DNA from: Lachnospiraceae bacterium
Lineage (GTDB): Bacteria > Bacillota > Clostridia > Lachnospirales > Lachnospiraceae
NCBI GenBank assembly: GCA_015057455.1
Contig: SVEH01000002.1
Location: forward strand, 62,001-126,000
Reading direction: 5' to 3'
DNA: 64,000 nt
Numbering within the stretch: position 1 is the stretch's first letter; each line of letters begins with the position of its first letter. A program made the translations under genes and the position numbers. This document shows, one piece after another, positions 25,796 to 35,616 of the stretch. The notes under the pieces are model-generated. The model saw only the letters and a list, made by a program, of their open reading frames with translations. It was not told the origin of the DNA and made no database searches.

Positions 25796-27463
25796 ATGTT
25801 AAATTATAAGAGATATAAAAGATCACCAGAAATTAATTTTCCAGAAAGAACATGGCCTGGAAAAAGGATTGAAAAAGCTCCTATGTGGTGTAGTGTAGAC
25901 TTAAGAGATGGTAATCAAGCGTTAATAGAGCCTATGGTTGTTGAAGAAAAAATAGAATTTTTCAATATGCTTGTAAAATTAGGATTTAAACATATCGAAA
26001 TTGGATTTCCATCTTCATCACAAATAGAATATGATTTTTTAAGAAAATTAGTAGAAGACGGATTGATTCCGGATGATGTTGTTATACAAGTATTAGTACA
26101 ATGTAGAGAACATCTTATAGAGAGAACATTTGAGGCATTGCAGGGAATAAAGAAAGCAGTTGTTCATATTTATAATTCAACATCAACACTTCAAAGAGAT
26201 GTTGTGTTTAAGATGGATAAAGAGGAAATTAAAAAAATTGCAATAGAGGGAACTAGACTAGTAAAAAAATATGCTGATGAATTTGATGGGGAAGTTTATT
26301 TAGAGTATTCACCAGAGAGTTTTACAGGAACAGAATTAGATTTTGCATTAGATATATGCGAGGCTGTAATAGAAGAGTGGCAGCCAACTGTGGATAATAA
26401 AATTATTATTAATTTACCATCAACAGTAGAGAATAATACGCCAAATGTATATGCAGATCAAATAGAGTGGATGAGTACACATTTTAAGGAACGTGAAAAG
26501 ATAATTATAAGTGTTCATCCTCATAATGATAGAGGTACAGGCGTTGCTAGTACAGAACTTGCGTTACTTGCAGGAGCAGATAGAGTAGAGGGAACATTGT
26601 TTGGTAATGGTGAAAGAACAGGTAATGTAGATGTTTTAACATTAGCATATAATATGTTTAGCCAAGGAATTAATCCAGAGTTAGAGATAGAGCACATTAT
26701 GGATATAGCAAGTGTGTATGAAAGATGTTGTAAGTTAAAGATTCCAGAAAGACATCCATATGCAGGTAAACTTGTATTTACAGCTTTTAGTGGTTCGCAT
26801 CAAGATGCCATTAATAAAGGTTTACAGGCACTTAAAGAAAGAGAAAGTGAGATATGGGAAGTTCCATATCTGCCAATTGATCCTAGTGACATAGGAAGAG
26901 AATATGAACCAATAGTTAGAATTAATAGCCAATCTGGAAAAGGTGGAGTTGCATTTGTAATGAGCAACTATTATGGATACAAATTACCAAAGGCAATGCA
27001 TAAAGAATTTGCAACAATAATTCAAACTATGTCAGAGAAGCAAGGTGAGATTGCTCCAGAGCAGATTTTTGAGCAGTTTAAAGTTAACTATTTGGAGATG
27101 AAGGAACCATATCACTTTAGACGTTCTAGACTTACAGAATTATCTGATACAGATACAAATGAAACAACAAATGCAATTATTTTATATACAAAAAATGGTG
27201 TTGAAACACATGCAGAAGGAGAAGGAAACGGACCAATTGATGCTGTTAAAAATGCCATCTGTAGTAAAGAAAATATTAGCTTCTCAATATTAGATTATTC
27301 AGAGCACTCATTAGATGAAGGTTCTAATGCAAAGGCAGCAGCATATGTTTGTATTAAAGATGACAAGACAGGTAACGTTACATATGGAGTAGGTCAAAGC
27401 TCAAATATCACTAGAGCAACTATCAGAGCTGTCTTTAGTGCAATTAACCGAATCTATGGGTAG
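25796..27463 (+). CDS. leuA: 2-isopropylmalate synthase
   Basis: A 555-residue enzyme of the long-form LeuA group starting MLNYKRYKRSP. The catalytic barrel has WCSVDLRDGNQALIEPM, metal-binding HPHNDRG and GNGERTGNVD. The regulatory (leucine-binding) domain fills about residues 435-555. It condenses acetyl-CoA with 2-oxoisovalerate in the first committed step to leucine. The ATG at 25796 follows GAAGAGGTAG. No leucine leader or T-box was found upstream. Confidence 0.95.
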   Translation: MLNYKRYKRSPEINFPERTWPGKRIEKAPMWCSVDLRDGNQALIEPMVVEEKIEFFNMLVKLGFKHIEIGFPSSSQIEYDFLRKLVEDGLIPDDVVIQVLVQCREHLIERTFEALQGIKKAVVHIYNSTSTLQRDVVFKMDKEEIKKIAIEGTRLVKKYADEFDGEVYLEYSPESFTGTELDFALDICEAVIEEWQPTVDNKIIINLPSTVENNTPNVYADQIEWMSTHFKEREKIIISVHPHNDRGTGVASTELALLAGADRVEGTLFGNGERTGNVDVLTLAYNMFSQGINPELEIEHIMDIASVYERCCKLKIPERHPYAGKLVFTAFSGSHQDAINKGLQALKERESEIWEVPYLPIDPSDIGREYEPIVRINSQSGKGGVAFVMSNYYGYKLPKAMHKEFATIIQTMSEKQGEIAPEQIFEQFKVNYLEMKEPYHFRRSRLTELSDTDTNETTNAIILYTKNGVETHAEGEGNGPIDAVKNAICSKENISFSILDYSEHSLDEGSNAKAAAYVCIKDDKTGNVTYGVGQSSNITRATIRAVFSAINRIYG

Positions 27464-27470
27464 GCTGGAA

Positions 27471-27598
27471 ACCACTTGCGTTCCGTAGCAAAGTGTAACG
27501 GACTCTAGGTTCATTTATCGCATACAAAAGTATGCTCAAATTCACCAAGAGCCGACGGTTTGCTAACCCCGAAAAATATATAATATTTGCCCAAATTC
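27471..27598. repeat. structured interspersed repeat, copy C (left arm missing)
   Basis: Interior blocks ACCACTTGCGTTCCG, GTAACGG and GCCGACGGTTTGC match copies A and B, and a right arm starts GAAAAATATATAATATTTG (27571). The matching left arm is absent because the leuA stop lies only 8 bases upstream. The inner stem has changed on both sides (TAGCAAA at 27486, TTTGCTA at 27559) and still pairs. The central hairpin is GCATAC-AAAA-GTATGC. Confidence 0.8.
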
Positions 27599-27600
27599 TT

Positions 27601-27786
27601 AGTCTACAGAGAGATAAACATATAGTTCTACATGAGTTATAGAAATATATAATATATAAACTATTAAGAGTTGGAGTTAATTATTATCGAAGGATAGAAA
27701 TTTGTAGAAATCGTGACTAGAATAGAAAACTAAAACCTGCAGAAAAGTTCCCTAGAATAAAAGGCTAAAACTCAACAAACCTAAAC
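27601..27786. other. AT-rich spacer, nothing recognised
   Basis: No ORF, clear promoter or RNA fold seen between repeat copy C and the LCP-gene terminator. Confidence 0.5.
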
Positions 27787-27817
27787 TAAAACAGGTCCCA
27801 TATAGGGACCTGTTTTA
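27787..27817 (-). terminator. terminator of the LCP gene (possibly two-way)
   Basis: TAAAACAGGTCCC, ATATA, GGGACCTGTTTTA: a perfect 13-bp stem ending just past the stop codon of the minus-strand gene. Confidence 0.85.
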
Positions 27818-27829
27818 TATCTTAAACGC

Positions 27830-28996
27830 CTATTGAGGCGCATTCTCATTATATATATTTGTTAGATAATTTGTAATTTTTAGTACATCATCAGTTGGAG
27901 TGTAGACATATCCTAGGCCTTCTTCTGTAGGTGCAGGATTATCAGTAGTTGCTTGTCCTCCTTCTGATGAAGAACTTTGTAATTGCTCTGGTAATACTCC
28001 ATTGTTAAATAAGTTATAGTGGAGTAAACTTATGTCTGTGTAAGGTACTTCTGAAAAAACAGATGACATACCTTTATATGTAAAAGATGATACATGGTAT
28101 GGGTATCCATTACCATAACCTGTGTTAGTTTCTTTTCTAATGTTATACTTAGTTACATCTTTTAGCATAGATAAAATCTCGGCATTTGTAAAGTTTGTAA
28201 CCATATTCTTTGTTATACTTTCATAAATTGATTGAAGTTTTGTAATTCCCGCACCGCTTTTTACTTTTTCAAGAATTTTATTAATAACTTCTCTTTGACG
28301 TTGAGCACGGTTAAAATCGGAGTCTCTTTTTCTTGTACGAGCATAACCAAGTGATTGATAACCATCTAAAAGTTGTACACCTGTTTTTGTAACCTTTTTA
28401 AATGATTCGCCATTCTTTCTAGCAATTTCACCGCCATATTTATTTATTTCACTAATCATAGCATTGTTTTTAACATTTAATTCTATTCCACCTAATTGAT
28501 CAACAACACGAACTAATGCGATAAAGTTCACTGTTACATAATGAGAAACATCTAGGTCAAAATTCATATTAATTGATTTAATTGCTTCTTCTGGTCCTTT
28601 TGTATAGCCGTGAGTTAATTTGTCAAAACATTTATCTGTTAATGCATCCATACTAGTAGAACCAGCTTTATGTGGTGAATATGCGTAATAATCTCTATAG
28701 AAAGATGTTAAAGTTACATCTTTAGTTTTTTCATTAATAGTTACTAGAATCATTGTATCACTACGAGTGTCGCCTGAATTACTTCTCATAGCAGATTCTC
28801 TAGCATCAACACCAAATAACATAATGTTGGTAAATCCTTTTATATCTTTTTTTATAGAAAGGTTATCTTTATCAATATCTTGTCTGTTAATGTCTTTCAT
28901 CTTAAGTGTAAAAAATAATACAACTGCTAATAGTGCAATAGTTAAGATTTCTATAGTAAGTAAAAACTTAAATTTTTGTCTTTTGGTCATAGCCAT
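27830..28996 (-). CDS. LytR-CpsA-Psr (LCP) family cell-wall ligase
   Basis: A 388-residue protein and the only clear minus-strand gene in the window. A single N-terminal membrane helix (about residues 10-28) anchors the LCP domain: MLFGVDARES, DTMILVTIN, TLTSFYRDYY, YVTVNFIALVRVVDQLGGI and GYARTRKRDSDFNRAQRQRE. The conserved Arg/Asp residues for polyprenyl-phosphate binding are present. LCP enzymes attach teichoic acid or polysaccharide to peptidoglycan. GGAGGG lies five bases before the first ATG. Confidence 0.93.
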   Translation of the reverse strand: MAMTKRQKFKFLLTIEILTIALLAVVLFFTLKMKDINRQDIDKDNLSIKKDIKGFTNIMLFGVDARESAMRSNSGDTRSDTMILVTINEKTKDVTLTSFYRDYYAYSPHKAGSTSMDALTDKCFDKLTHGYTKGPEEAIKSINMNFDLDVSHYVTVNFIALVRVVDQLGGIELNVKNNAMISEINKYGGEIARKNGESFKKVTKTGVQLLDGYQSLGYARTRKRDSDFNRAQRQREVINKILEKVKSGAGITKLQSIYESITKNMVTNFTNAEILSMLKDVTKYNIRKETNTGYGNGYPYHVSSFTYKGMSSVFSEVPYTDISLLHYNLFNNGVLPEQLQSSSSEGGQATTDNPAPTEEGLGYVYTPTDDVLKITNYLTNIYNENAPQ

Positions 28997-29554
28997 AATA
29001 GCCCTCCATTCATTGCTATAGTAAAAAAATTATAATATCTAAATTATGATGTTCATCTATGTAATTTAGTAAAAATCCCATAGGAATGTAATTTAATAAA
29101 AAATCGTATATAAAACATAATATAATATTCAAAATATTATATATACAAAATAAATATTATATATATAATAACATAATATCTATAAATATGATATCTATAA
29201 TACTTAATGCACAGTAATAAAACAGTAGTTGTATTACTATGAAAAAACGTATTATTGAGGTGCTAACTTGTAGAGTAGTACATAAGAACATTAATACTAA
29301 AAATTATTAACACATCTATAACATTGTATAATAAAACTTGCAAAAATGCTATATAAATTTTGAAAAAATACAAAATTTGTAAATATAATATGAGTATGGT
29401 ATTATATTTAGACGATATGAATAAGTGGAAATATGTTTTTGAAAACACATTATTTACACATAATAATGTTACAATACAAAATGTAACTTATATAAATGCA
29501 AATTGCATTAAATGGATTAAAGATTACATTAGAAAGATTTAAAGGAGAGAAATA
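28997..29554. other. AT-rich divergent intergenic region
   Basis: Contains the start region of the minus-strand LCP gene and the promoter and leader of htrA. Short ORFs here look spurious. Runs of TATATA-type sequence occur near 29130-29190. Confidence 0.6.
29360..29389 (+). promoter_or_regulatory. sigmaA promoter for htrA
   Basis: TTGAAA (29360-29365), 18 bases, TATAAT (29384-29389), giving a leader of about 160 bases. Confidence 0.6.
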
Positions 29555-30760
29555 ATGAGCGGAAGTAATAAAGATAAGAAATTTTTTCATAATGTTTTAG
29601 GCGCAAGTATATTTGCAATTTTAGGCACAGCAGCAGTGTGTAGTGTTTATTATTTTACGGCAGGGTCAGATAGTAAAATAACAGAGATAATGGGGAATAA
29701 TAAATATCAATTTGAAGCTACAAAAGTTACCAGCGGTAATATTGAGGCTGCAACAGATATTTCTGATGTTGTAGATAAGGTAATGCCATCTGTTGTTTCT
29801 ATAACACAAAAGACAAAGACAATGGTTTATGATAATTGGTTTGGATTTGGAAGTGAACAAGAGAATGTTGGAAGTGGCTCTGGAATTATTATAGAAGAAG
29901 ATGAAGAAAACTATTATGTAGCAACTAATAATCATGTGGTAGATGGAGCAGATACGATTGAAGTCACATTTATAGATGATAAGGTTGTAAAAGCTGAGAT
30001 AAAAGGAAAACAGGCATCAGATGATTTAGCTATTCTAGCTATATCAAAAAAGAAAGTTACAGATGTGACAAAGAAAAGTATAAAAGTTGCGACAATTGGT
30101 AATTCAGATAAAGTAAGAGTTGGAGAACAAGTTATAGCAATTGGCAATGCTTTAGGATATGGTCAGTCAGTAACAGGTGGATATGTTTCAGCAAAAGACA
30201 GAGAGTTGGAATTTGCTGAAGGAACTATGACAGCTATACAAACAGATGCAGCAATCAATCCAGGTAATAGTGGTGGGGCATTAATTAATCTATATGGAGA
30301 AGTAGTAGGTATTAATTCGGCAAAACTTGCTTCTGAAGAAGTTGAAGGAATGGGATATGCAATTCCAATATCAAAAGCACAACCTATTCTAGATAAATTA
30401 ATTAAAAGAGAAACGATTTCAGAAGAAGATAAAGGATATTTAGGAATTCAAGTTAGAAATATTGCATCTGATGAAAAAGAAATGTTTAATTATCCAGATG
30501 GTGTTTATGTAGATTCAGTTGGTAAGGACGGTGCTGCACATAAAGCTGGAATTATAACTGGAGATATAATCTATAAGGTTAATGGACAGGAAGTTAATAG
30601 CGCAGATGCATTAGTAAATGAAGTAGGGAATTATAAAAAGGGAGAAAAAATAAAAATAAAACTAAAACGTGTAAATGAAGGCAGATTTGAATCCTATACA
30701 TTTGATGTTACATTGGCAGCACAAGTTTCAGAAGAAACAGAAGAACCAAAATTTAATTAG
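29555..30760 (+). CDS. htrA: HtrA/DegP-family serine protease
   Basis: A 401-residue S1C protease anchored by an N-terminal helix (about residues 15-35). The catalytic triad is visible: His in ATNNHVVDG (about 127), Asp in SDDLAIL (about 156) and Ser in NPGNSGGAL (about 237). One PDZ domain follows (about 290-395; YLGIQVRNI, GAAHKAGIITGDIIYKVNG). It degrades or refolds damaged envelope proteins outside the membrane. Own promoter and terminator. Confidence 0.94.
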   Translation: MSGSNKDKKFFHNVLGASIFAILGTAAVCSVYYFTAGSDSKITEIMGNNKYQFEATKVTSGNIEAATDISDVVDKVMPSVVSITQKTKTMVYDNWFGFGSEQENVGSGSGIIIEEDEENYYVATNNHVVDGADTIEVTFIDDKVVKAEIKGKQASDDLAILAISKKKVTDVTKKSIKVATIGNSDKVRVGEQVIAIGNALGYGQSVTGGYVSAKDRELEFAEGTMTAIQTDAAINPGNSGGALINLYGEVVGINSAKLASEEVEGMGYAIPISKAQPILDKLIKRETISEEDKGYLGIQVRNIASDEKEMFNYPDGVYVDSVGKDGAAHKAGIITGDIIYKVNGQEVNSADALVNEVGNYKKGEKIKIKLKRVNEGRFESYTFDVTLAAQVSEETEEPKFN

Positions 30761-30823
30761 TATTTAATGGTGGTATGTTTTATGACTGGGTAATATTAAA
30801 TAAGTGATATAAATAAGCTGCAA

Positions 30824-30885
30824 GGATGGCAAGTTATTTATTGAGTAAGAGTTATAACTTACAAAAGATGACTTGTCATTTTTGT
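30824..30885 (+). terminator. terminator after htrA
   Basis: GATGGCAAGT pairs with ACTTGTCATT across a longer internal arm (GTAAG/CTTAC), ending in a T-run near 30881. Confidence 0.6.
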
Positions 30886-30896
30886 GCGACTATCAC

Positions 30897-30925
30897 TTGT
30901 AAATAAAAGGGAATATTGTTATAAT
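30897..30925 (+). promoter_or_regulatory. sigmaA promoter for clpX
   Basis: TTGTAA (30897-30902), 17 bases, TATAAT (30920-30925). Confidence 0.7.
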
Positions 30926-30964
30926 AATATGATGAGAATCTTGCAATGAAAGGTGATTGGATTA

Positions 30965-32587
30965 ATGAGTGACAACAAAGATTATATTGATGGAGAAAGC
31001 GTAGAGATAATTGAAGAAAAGGATATGAAAGATAGTACAACAGATAACTGTTTAGATGAAGAATTAATTGATACAATAGAAGACTCAGTTAATGATATAG
31101 ATGATAAAAAAAATGATACAACTAACAAAAGAGCTAATAGCTCAAAAGCTAAGAAAAAAGATACATCTGATGATAAGGATTATGAAGATGTATGTTATTT
31201 GTGTAAAAGAACAGAATCTAGAGCAGGAAAGATGATTAGTATACCAGGCAATATATGCATATGTGCAGATTGTATGCAAAAAACTATGAATTCATTTTCA
31301 TCTATGGGACCAAGTGGATTTAATATGGGCGGATTTGATATGTCAAATGATGATAAAGATAATCCATTTGGTAATATAATGGGTGTTAATATTATGAATT
31401 TTAGTGATTTTCAAGATATGATGTCTAAAAAGCAAAAGATTAAGAAGAAAAAAGAAACTAAAAAACAAGACAAGAAAGAAGATAAAGAGAAGGTAGAGGA
31501 TATTTTTGATATTAAGAATATACCTGCACCGCATATTATTAAGCAAAAGTTAGATGAGTATGTTATAGGGCAAGAGCATGCAAAGAAGGTTATATCTGTT
31601 GCAGTTTATAATCATTATAAGAGAGTGGCTGCAGAATTAGATACAGAGAATACTATTGAAATCGAAAAATCTAACATGCTTATGCTAGGACCTACAGGAT
31701 GTGGTAAGACATACATAGTTAAGACATTAGCAAAGTTATTGAATGTGCCACTAGCCATTACTGATGCTACTTCATTAACAGAGGCTGGATATATTGGTGA
31801 TGATATTGAAAGCGTAGTATCTAAGTTACTTGCAGCTGCAGGCAACGATGTAGAAAAGGCAGAACGTGGAATTATATTTATTGATGAAATTGATAAAATA
31901 GCTAAGAAAAAGAATGTTAATAACAGAGATGTTAGTGGAGAATCAGTACAGCAGGGAATGTTAAAACTACTAGAAGGTAGTGAAGTTGAAGTTCCAGTTG
32001 GTGCAACTAATAAGAATGCAATGGTTCCAATGGCTACAATTGATACAAAGAATATCTTATTTATATGTGGTGGGGCATTCCCAGAGTTAGATAAGATAAT
32101 AAAAGAGAGATTAAATGAAAGTGCATCTATTGGATTTGGAGCTGATTTAAAGGACAAATATGACGATGATCCTGATATTTTAAGTAAAGTGACAAGTGAA
32201 GATTTAAGAAACTTTGGTATGATACCTGAATTTTTAGGAAGATTACCAATTACATTTGCATTAAAGGAATTAACAAAGGATATGTTAATAAAAGTTCTTA
32301 AAGAACCAAAGAATGCTATATTAAAACAATATGAAAAACTACTAGAAATGGATGCTGTTAAGCTTGAATTTGATGATAGTGCTCTTGAATCAATAGCAGA
32401 AAAAGCTATTGAGAAGAAAACTGGAGCTCGTGCGCTTAGATCTATTATAGATGAATATATGTTAGATATAATGTATGAGATACCTAAAGATCCTAATATT
32501 GGAAAGGTAACGATAACAAGAGATTATATCGATAATAATGGTATACCTATTATGGAAATGCGTGCAGTTTCACGTATAGATAAGTAA
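30965..32587 (+). CDS. clpX: ClpX-type AAA+ unfoldase with long acidic N-terminus
   Basis: A 540-residue ClpX-like protein, over 100 residues longer than usual. The C4 zinc domain (CYLC at 77-80, CADC at 100-103) is preceded by about 70 acidic residues. It is followed by a Gly/Met/Lys-rich linker (about 108-185). The AAA+ core has Walker A GPTGCGKT (about 241), Walker B IIFIDEIDK (about 302), the IGF ClpP-docking loop (ASIGFGADL) and a C-terminal KTGARALRSI sensor-2 region. It should unfold proteins for ClpP. clpP is not adjacent. The start at 30965 follows AAGGTG. Confidence 0.88.
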   Translation: MSDNKDYIDGESVEIIEEKDMKDSTTDNCLDEELIDTIEDSVNDIDDKKNDTTNKRANSSKAKKKDTSDDKDYEDVCYLCKRTESRAGKMISIPGNICICADCMQKTMNSFSSMGPSGFNMGGFDMSNDDKDNPFGNIMGVNIMNFSDFQDMMSKKQKIKKKKETKKQDKKEDKEKVEDIFDIKNIPAPHIIKQKLDEYVIGQEHAKKVISVAVYNHYKRVAAELDTENTIEIEKSNMLMLGPTGCGKTYIVKTLAKLLNVPLAITDATSLTEAGYIGDDIESVVSKLLAAAGNDVEKAERGIIFIDEIDKIAKKKNVNNRDVSGESVQQGMLKLLEGSEVEVPVGATNKNAMVPMATIDTKNILFICGGAFPELDKIIKERLNESASIGFGADLKDKYDDDPDILSKVTSEDLRNFGMIPEFLGRLPITFALKELTKDMLIKVLKEPKNAILKQYEKLLEMDAVKLEFDDSALESIAEKAIEKKTGARALRSIIDEYMLDIMYEIPKDPNIGKVTITRDYIDNNGIPIMEMRAVSRIDK

Positions 32588-32690
32588 TACGTAATAAATA
32601 ATAGATACTAGATAATAAGCAATAAATAATAAGTAATAAGTAATATGTAATATGTAGGAAAAGATGTGTATAAGTATAGGGTGTAGGAGG
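32588..32690. repeat. low-complexity TAATA/GTAAT-rich spacer
   Basis: Short imperfect repeats such as AATAAGTAATAAGTAATATG fill the gap between clpX and the kinase gene. No gene or terminator is seen. Confidence 0.6.
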
Positions 32691-32697
32691 TATCCAT

Positions 32698-35541
32698 ATG
32701 AAACAATGTATGGGTTGTATGGAGATATATCAAGATAATCTAACCAAATGTCCAATATGTGGATATGAGGAAGGAACCATGCCAGAGAATACACTTCATA
32801 TAGAACCAGGTGCTATTTTGAATAATAGATATATTGTAGGAAAGGTTTTAGGTTATGGAGGCTTTGGTGTTACATATATAGCATGGGACACTTTGTTAGA
32901 GCAGAAAGTAGCAATTAAGGAATTTTTACCTAGTGAGTATGCAACTCGTATGTTAGGTAGAATGGAAATAACTATATTTTCTGGTGATAAACAAAGACAG
33001 TTTATGGAAGGTTTAGTGAAGTTTGTTGCAGAAGCAAAGAAAATCGCTAAGTTTAATAATGTTCCAGGTATAGTAAAGATATTTGACTGTATTGAGGAGA
33101 ATAATACGGCCTATATAATTATGGAATATCTTGATGGTGAAACATTAGCAGAAAAACTAGAAAAAGAAAAGAAAATGAAACCAGATAAAGCAATACAGTT
33201 GCTTTTACCTGTAATGGAAGCATTGAAAAAGGTTAATGCAGAAGGAATTATTCATAGAGATATTGCGCCAGATAATATATTTATAACATCAAAGGGAGAA
33301 CCTAAACTTATAGATTTTGGTGCAGCAAGATATGCAACAACGTCTGTTAGTAGAAGTTTAACAATTATAATTAAGCCTGGATATTCTCCAGAGGAGCAAT
33401 ATCGAAGCATGGCTGACCAAGGAAGTTGGACAGATGTGTATTCAATAGGTGCAACACTATATAAGATGATAACTGGTGAGACACCATGTGATTCTATGGA
33501 GAGAAGAGCATATATGGAGCAACATGGCACAGATATGTTAAAGCCAATATCTAAGTTTGTAAACATAGATAAAAATCAAGAAACTGCAATTATGAATGCT
33601 CTTAATGTAAAGATTCAGGAAAGAACTATGAATATGGGCGTGTTAATGGAAGAATTAACAACAGAAGGTGATGTTCAGAGAGTTCAACCTAATAATAAAA
33701 AAGTATCTAATGTTTTATTAGATATTCCGCTAAAGTATAAATTAACTATGTTAGCGGCTATTATTGCAGTAGTTGTAGGTATATTTATAGCGGGATTATT
33801 TAAGAATAAAGAGACTCTTGTAGCAGAAGGAATGACAAGAGTGCCTAATATAAGGAATATGAGTATAGAGTTGGCAATTAAGAAGCTTGAAAGTTGTAAA
33901 TTAAAGTATAAAATAACAGGATTTACATATTCTACAACTATTCCAGCTAATAGTGTTATGACACAAAGCATACAGGTGGGTAAGACTGTTAAAATAGGTA
34001 CAGAGATTGAATTAACTGTTAGTAAGGTAAATAATGCTAATGAAATGAATAATGTACTGGGAATGAATATAGAAGATGCAACAAAGTTGCTAGAAGAAAG
34101 TGATTACATAGTTAACATAATAGGTTCAAGATATGACGATGTTATAGCAAAAGATTGTATAGTTAAACAAGATTTAGATAGAAAAGAAGATAATAAGATA
34201 ATAAATGTAGTTGTTTCAAAAGGCCGTGAAGTACCATATAGTGTGGAGTCAGCAGAAGTGCCAGAGTTTGTAGGTACTACATTTATTGAAAGCATTAGAA
34301 CGGCAAAGGAAGAAGGATTTTTACTTCAAGTAACAGAACGTAAAGCGAGTAAGGAAGTTGCAGAAGGAGTTGTAATGTCCCAACTCGTAGAGGCGGGAAC
34401 TAGTGCTAGAAAAGGGACAATAATAGAATTAGAAGTATCTAAAGGATCGGGAGAATTTGTTCTTGGAGATTTTTCTAATTGGGAAATTGATCAAGCAAGA
34501 GAGTATCTTACAGATCAAGGAATGATAGTAAATGAAATTTATGAAGTAAATGAAGATATTAAACATGGAGAAGTTTTTGGTCAGAATCCATCAGCTAATA
34601 CGAAGCTTAAAACAGGTGAAACTGTTACATTAACGGTAAGTATTGGACCAGAAGAATTTGAAATGGTTAGTTTGTATAAGATGACTGAAGAAGAAGCAAT
34701 ACAAGAATTAAAAGAATATGGACTAGAAGCTGAAGTAGAAAAAGGCTTTGATTCGGAAGTAGAAGATGGATGTGTATATCATCAAAGTATAGCAAAAGGA
34801 ACGAAGACAAAAGTTGGAGAGAAAGTTGTTATAAAAGTAAGAGATTCATCTGCAGAGATGGAATTACCAAAGATGATAGGAGAAGATATTGAGGTTATAG
34901 AAGAGAAGCTTAAAACTATGGGATTCCAAGTGAAAGCTACTAAGGAATTTAGTTTAACAATAGAGAGCGGAAAGATAATTTCAGCTTCTCATGAAGATAA
35001 TTCAACTCAAAAGGTAGGTACGTTAATTACTATAGTTTACTCAGGTGGTAAGGGTGATATAGCCGCAGTATCAGATGTAAAGAATTATAACTATATACAA
35101 GCGGAATCAGTACTTGTTAGTCAAGGACTAAAGGTTGAATATAAGTTTAGTTTTAATGTTTTAGAAGAGGGAATAGTAATATCTCAGGATATTCCAGCAG
35201 GTGAGCAAGCATCAACAGGTGATACAATTGTATTGACTGTAAGTAAAGGAGCTAAACCAACTGTTACATTTGCAAGTGATCCATTAAAGATTGATAATCA
35301 GTCAAGTACACAAACTTATGTTACAATTCAGCCTAAGTTTAAGGACATAGAATGGTCAGTTGAGAAAGCAGATATAGCTGAAACATATGTGTCATCGAAT
35401 CCAGAATATGAAGTGGAAGAGACAATAACTCATTATGTTGTAGTAACTGGTTTGAAAAAAGGAAAAACAAATCTAGTAGTTAAGATAAAATATCTTGATG
35501 GCTCAGTAAGTGAGCATAAGTGTAAGTTAGAAGTTCAATAG
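32698..35541 (+). CDS. PASTA-domain Ser/Thr protein kinase with zinc-ribbon N-terminus
   Basis: A 947-residue kinase. It opens with a C4 ribbon (C4, C7, C18, C21), then the kinase domain (about 45-305): glycine loop GYGGFGVTY, VAIK lysine, catalytic HRDIAPDN, DFGAARY and SPEEQY. One membrane helix lies near 347-367. Seven PASTA-like repeats follow (about 378-860) and an Ig-like end domain (about 865-947). PASTA kinases sense lipid II or muropeptides and steer wall growth and dormancy. No PP2C phosphatase gene is adjacent. It lies just outside the mobile island, whose first gene encodes an FHA protein. Confidence 0.92.
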   Translation: MKQCMGCMEIYQDNLTKCPICGYEEGTMPENTLHIEPGAILNNRYIVGKVLGYGGFGVTYIAWDTLLEQKVAIKEFLPSEYATRMLGRMEITIFSGDKQRQFMEGLVKFVAEAKKIAKFNNVPGIVKIFDCIEENNTAYIIMEYLDGETLAEKLEKEKKMKPDKAIQLLLPVMEALKKVNAEGIIHRDIAPDNIFITSKGEPKLIDFGAARYATTSVSRSLTIIIKPGYSPEEQYRSMADQGSWTDVYSIGATLYKMITGETPCDSMERRAYMEQHGTDMLKPISKFVNIDKNQETAIMNALNVKIQERTMNMGVLMEELTTEGDVQRVQPNNKKVSNVLLDIPLKYKLTMLAAIIAVVVGIFIAGLFKNKETLVAEGMTRVPNIRNMSIELAIKKLESCKLKYKITGFTYSTTIPANSVMTQSIQVGKTVKIGTEIELTVSKVNNANEMNNVLGMNIEDATKLLEESDYIVNIIGSRYDDVIAKDCIVKQDLDRKEDNKIINVVVSKGREVPYSVESAEVPEFVGTTFIESIRTAKEEGFLLQVTERKASKEVAEGVVMSQLVEAGTSARKGTIIELEVSKGSGEFVLGDFSNWEIDQAREYLTDQGMIVNEIYEVNEDIKHGEVFGQNPSANTKLKTGETVTLTVSIGPEEFEMVSLYKMTEEEAIQELKEYGLEAEVEKGFDSEVEDGCVYHQSIAKGTKTKVGEKVVIKVRDSSAEMELPKMIGEDIEVIEEKLKTMGFQVKATKEFSLTIESGKIISASHEDNSTQKVGTLITIVYSGGKGDIAAVSDVKNYNYIQAESVLVSQGLKVEYKFSFNVLEEGIVISQDIPAGEQASTGDTIVLTVSKGAKPTVTFASDPLKIDNQSSTQTYVTIQPKFKDIEWSVEKADIAETYVSSNPEYEVEETITHYVVVTGLKKGKTNLVVKIKYLDGSVSEHKCKLEVQ

Positions 35542-35559
35542 AGCAGTGTATAATAATAA

Positions 35560-35610
35560 CCCTAAAGAAACCTATGAATATAATATAAGTATTCATAGGT
35601 TTTTTTAGGG
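35560..35610 (+). terminator. kinase-gene terminator overlapping the subtilase ribosome site
   Basis: A 21-bp stem: left arm 35560-35580 (CCCTAAAGAAACC then TATGAATA) pairs with 35590-35610, with a T-run inside the right arm. The last stem bases AGGG form part of the AGGGTG ribosome site of the subtilase at 35617. Confidence 0.75.
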
Positions 35611-35616
35611 TGTTTT

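Noticed and set aside
29360..29542. Possible 60-codon gene on the + strand before htrA
   Set aside because: No ribosome site, no recognisable protein, and it overlaps a good promoter; treated as leader.
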